Below, piece by piece: positions 62,237-64,000 of a stretch of 64,000 nucleotides of DNA. The stretch lies in assembly GCA_963773155.1 (NCBI GenBank), contig CAVZAB010000012.1, forward strand, positions 186,001 to 250,000, given 5' to 3'. Both the position numbers and the translations under genes were made by a program. The notes below the pieces were generated by a model. That model ran no database searches. It was given only the letters and a program-made list of their open reading frames with translations, and was not told where the DNA came from. The DNA comes from CAVZAB01 sp963773155. Lineage in GTDB: Bacteria; Pseudomonadota; Alphaproteobacteria; Rhizobiales; Beijerinckiaceae. How positions within the stretch are numbered: the stretch's first letter is position 1; the number at the start of each line of letters is the position of its first letter.

Positions 62237-62904
62237 CCCAAAATAGCCTCCTCATCTATGTCGTAGACGACGACGAAGTCGTGAGACGCTCCTACGGCAT
62301 GCTGCTGCTGGCGCGCGGCCACCCCGTACGGCTCTTCGATTCCGGCGAAAACTTCTTGGCCTCGGTCAGCCCTCAATCCTATGGCTGTGTGATCCTTGAC
62401 TTGCGCATGGCGGGGATGAGCGGACTCGAGGTATTCCAGGAACTTCGCAGGCGCGCAAGCCCGCTGGTGGTCCTGTTCTTGTCCGGGCACGGCGATATTC
62501 CCACGGCCGTCCAGGCCGTGCAGACAGGGGCGTTCGGATGGCTGGAAAAACCGTGCAACGAGGACCAACTCATGCGCCACCTTCAAAGCGCCCTCGCCGA
62601 AGCCGGTCGCCGGGCTGAAGTCCAGCGCGGAAGCGCACAGAGCCGGGCCCTCTGGAGCACGCTGACCGAACGGGAACAAGAGGTCGCGCTGCTGGTGGCG
62701 GAAGGAAAGTCCAGTAAGCAGGTCGCGCGGGTCCTCAGCGCAAGGAAACCGGCGGCGCCCATCACCCACCGGACCGTCGAAACCCATCGCGGGAGGGTCT
62801 TCGACAAGCTATCCGTCACGAACAGCAACGAGTTGCTTTTGTTCTTGCAGGCGATTGGCCTGACTGGACGTGAAACGGCTGACAATGTCCGGCTGCCGTC
62901 CTGA
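62233..62904 (+). CDS. FixJ/NarL-type response regulator
   Basis: The 223-residue protein starts in the stop of the kinase gene. The receiver domain has the acidic pair VVDDDEVVRRS, the phosphoacceptor Asp in VILDLRMAGMSGLEV and the Lys in WLEKPCNEDQL. The LuxR-type helix-turn-helix is TEREQEVALLVAEGKSSKQV followed by HRTVETHRGRVFDKL. Between the two HTH helices there is an insertion (SARKPAAPIT) compared with the compact FixJ form. It probably activates the transporter downstream. Confidence 0.92.
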   Translation: MTQNSLLIYVVDDDEVVRRSYGMLLLARGHPVRLFDSGENFLASVSPQSYGCVILDLRMAGMSGLEVFQELRRRASPLVVLFLSGHGDIPTAVQAVQTGAFGWLEKPCNEDQLMRHLQSALAEAGRRAEVQRGSAQSRALWSTLTEREQEVALLVAEGKSSKQVARVLSARKPAAPITHRTVETHRGRVFDKLSVTNSNELLLFLQAIGLTGRETADNVRLPS

Positions 62905-63161
62905 TCCAATGACAATCAATTCGATGGATTTCCCTGTTCCTTGTGCCCGTGGTTCGTCGAGCCAAGACCAGGGTCATGGCCGGGATTGCTGGCGGCAGGC
63001 CTGCTGGTCGCCCTGCGTAATGATACGCATGGCCATTGCGCGCTCCCCCCGACGACGGCATGGCTCCCGACAGAGCACGATTGATCTTGCACGGTCGAGG
63101 TACGGCAAGGTGAGTTTGCGACCATCCATCGGATTCCTTCTTAGACAAAGCAGGTGGCAAC
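62905..63161. promoter_or_regulatory. Intergenic region upstream of the MHS transporter gene
   Basis: A 257-base gap without a gene, between the response regulator and the transporter. It likely contains a regulated promoter, but no clear operator palindrome could be picked by eye. Confidence 0.35.
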
Positions 63162-64000
63162 ATGGACCAGAGAACCGCAGCGTCGCTGATCAATAGCGAA
63201 CCTGAGACCCGAAGCCGAATCAAGGCAATCATGGGCGCCGCGTCCGGCAATCTCGTCGAGTGGTACGATTTCTACGTCTATTCCTTCTGCGCCCTCTACT
63301 TCGCCCCCGAATTCTTCCCCAAAGGCGACCAGACGTCACAATTGCTGAATGCAGCTGGCATTTTTGCGGCCGGATTCCTGATGCGGCCTGTCGGGAGCTG
63401 GGTGTTCGGCACGATCGCAGACCGCTACGGACGGCGGATTTCCATGCTGATCTCCGTCTCGTTGATGTGCGCCGGTTCGCTGGCGATCGCCATCCTGCCG
63501 ACCTATGCCACGCTCGGGGTGATGGCCCCGGTAATGCTGCTCATTATCCGGCTTTTCCAGGGCCTATCGGTGGGCGGGGAATACGGCACAAGTGCCACCT
63601 ATATGAGCGAGGTCGCGATTGGCGGCCACCGAGGGTTCTTCAGTTCGTTTCAGTATGTTACCCTGATAGGGGGTCAGCTTCTCGCCACCCTGGTCTTGGT
63701 CGTCCTGCAGCTTTTCCTGACCGAACCGGAAATGCGGGCATGGGGCTGGCGCGTGCCGTTCGCAATTGGTGCAGCCGCCGCGGTCGTTGCGTTTAATCTT
63801 CGCCGCTCCCTTCACGAGACATCGTCCGCGGAAACCCGCGGCAAGACTGGCGCTGGCACGCTGGGCGCCGTCTTCCGCCACCCCGCCAACCGGAAGGCTT
63901 TTTGCATTGTTCTCGGCTTCACGGCGGGCGGCTCGCTGATCTTCTACACGTTCACAACTTACATGCAGAAGTACCTGGTCAACACCGCCGGCTTCAGCGC
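63162..64000 (+). CDS. MHS-family major facilitator transporter (KgtP-like), 3' end outside window
   Basis: ATG 63162 follows AGGTGG. The visible 279 residues include MGAASGNLVEWYDFYVYSFC, FFPKGDQTSQLLNAAGIFAA, the MFS motif GTIADRYGRRISMLISVSLM, RLFQGLSVGGEYGTSATYMS and WGWRVPFAIGAAAAVVAF. This is the metabolite:H+ symporter family of which KgtP (2-oxoglutarate) and ProP are members. The order after a dicarboxylate-type sensor pair suggests uptake of an organic acid. The end of the gene lies beyond the window. Confidence 0.9.
   Translation, partial: MDQRTAASLINSEPETRSRIKAIMGAASGNLVEWYDFYVYSFCALYFAPEFFPKGDQTSQLLNAAGIFAAGFLMRPVGSWVFGTIADRYGRRISMLISVSLMCAGSLAIAILPTYATLGVMAPVMLLIIRLFQGLSVGGEYGTSATYMSEVAIGGHRGFFSSFQYVTLIGGQLLATLVLVVLQLFLTEPEMRAWGWRVPFAIGAAAAVVAFNLRRSLHETSSAETRGKTGAGTLGAVFRHPANRKAFCIVLGFTAGGSLIFYTFTTYMQKYLVNTAGFS

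Noticed and set aside
1..64000. CRISPR array, rRNA operon, prophage or replication origin
   Set aside because: No regularly spaced repeats, rRNA sequence, phage structural genes or DnaA-box cluster were seen.

Overview
The window is about 61% G+C by eye, densely coded, and comes from an alphaproteobacterium. The evidence is the unbroken order yebC-ruvCAB-ybgC-tolQRAB-pal-cpoB-tilS-ftsH-glmM, a serC-type leader RNA before serC-serA, rhizobial-type rhamnose transporter genes, an HdeA-like family common in Hyphomicrobiales, and two perfect TTAA-N7-TTAA boxes of the CtrA type. Hyphomicrobiales (Rhizobiales) is the most likely order. Genus cannot be read from the sequence.

The left part (1-27.4 kb) is mostly core genome on the + strand. 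It holds a folate cyclo-ligase tail, a YmdB-type phosphoesterase, YebC, the RuvABC Holliday-junction machinery, the Tol-Pal envelope complex, TilS, FtsH, GlmM, a beta-barrel protein, serine biosynthesis (serC, serA), an EamA transporter, a class I amidotransferase, a DUF4139/MuiA-like protein, PurA, a conserved one-pass membrane protein and a cobalamin-type radical SAM protein. Several genes here are interrupted: a VOC-family gene between tolB and pal, serC, serA and the DUF4139 gene. Every break shifts the frame in the same direction (+1).

The middle part (27.4-39.4 kb) mixes regulatory and transport genes. There is a palindrome-rich gap, a PAS/XRE regulator, a c-di-GMP pair (GGDEF-EAL plus tandem PilZ) with a CtrA box upstream, a decayed A+T-rich stretch, MsrB, an MDR oxidoreductase and a complete rhamnose-type ABC importer (rhaSTPQ), followed by a tRNA-Thr(TGT).

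Right of the tRNA (39.4-64 kb) the content looks accessory. It includes a glycosyltransferase and a CelD-like acetyltransferase, an alpha/beta hydrolase, a mannitol dehydrogenase, an arylsulfatase pseudogene, small secreted proteins including an HdeA-like one, an IS21-type scrap beside a sulfate ABC operon (sbp-cysTWA), a DUF2182 / YtkA-like / DUF1326 cluster, and an arsR-AHSA1-GFA cassette bracketed by inverted fragments of one IS5-family element. It ends with a coupled signalling locus: coiled-coil membrane protein, 48-residue membrane peptide, TAXI-type binding protein, DctB-like histidine kinase and LuxR-type response regulator, followed by an MHS-family transporter cut by the window edge. 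This last locus, the DUF2182/DUF1326 cluster and the IS5-bracketed cassette are the best candidates for little-described biology.
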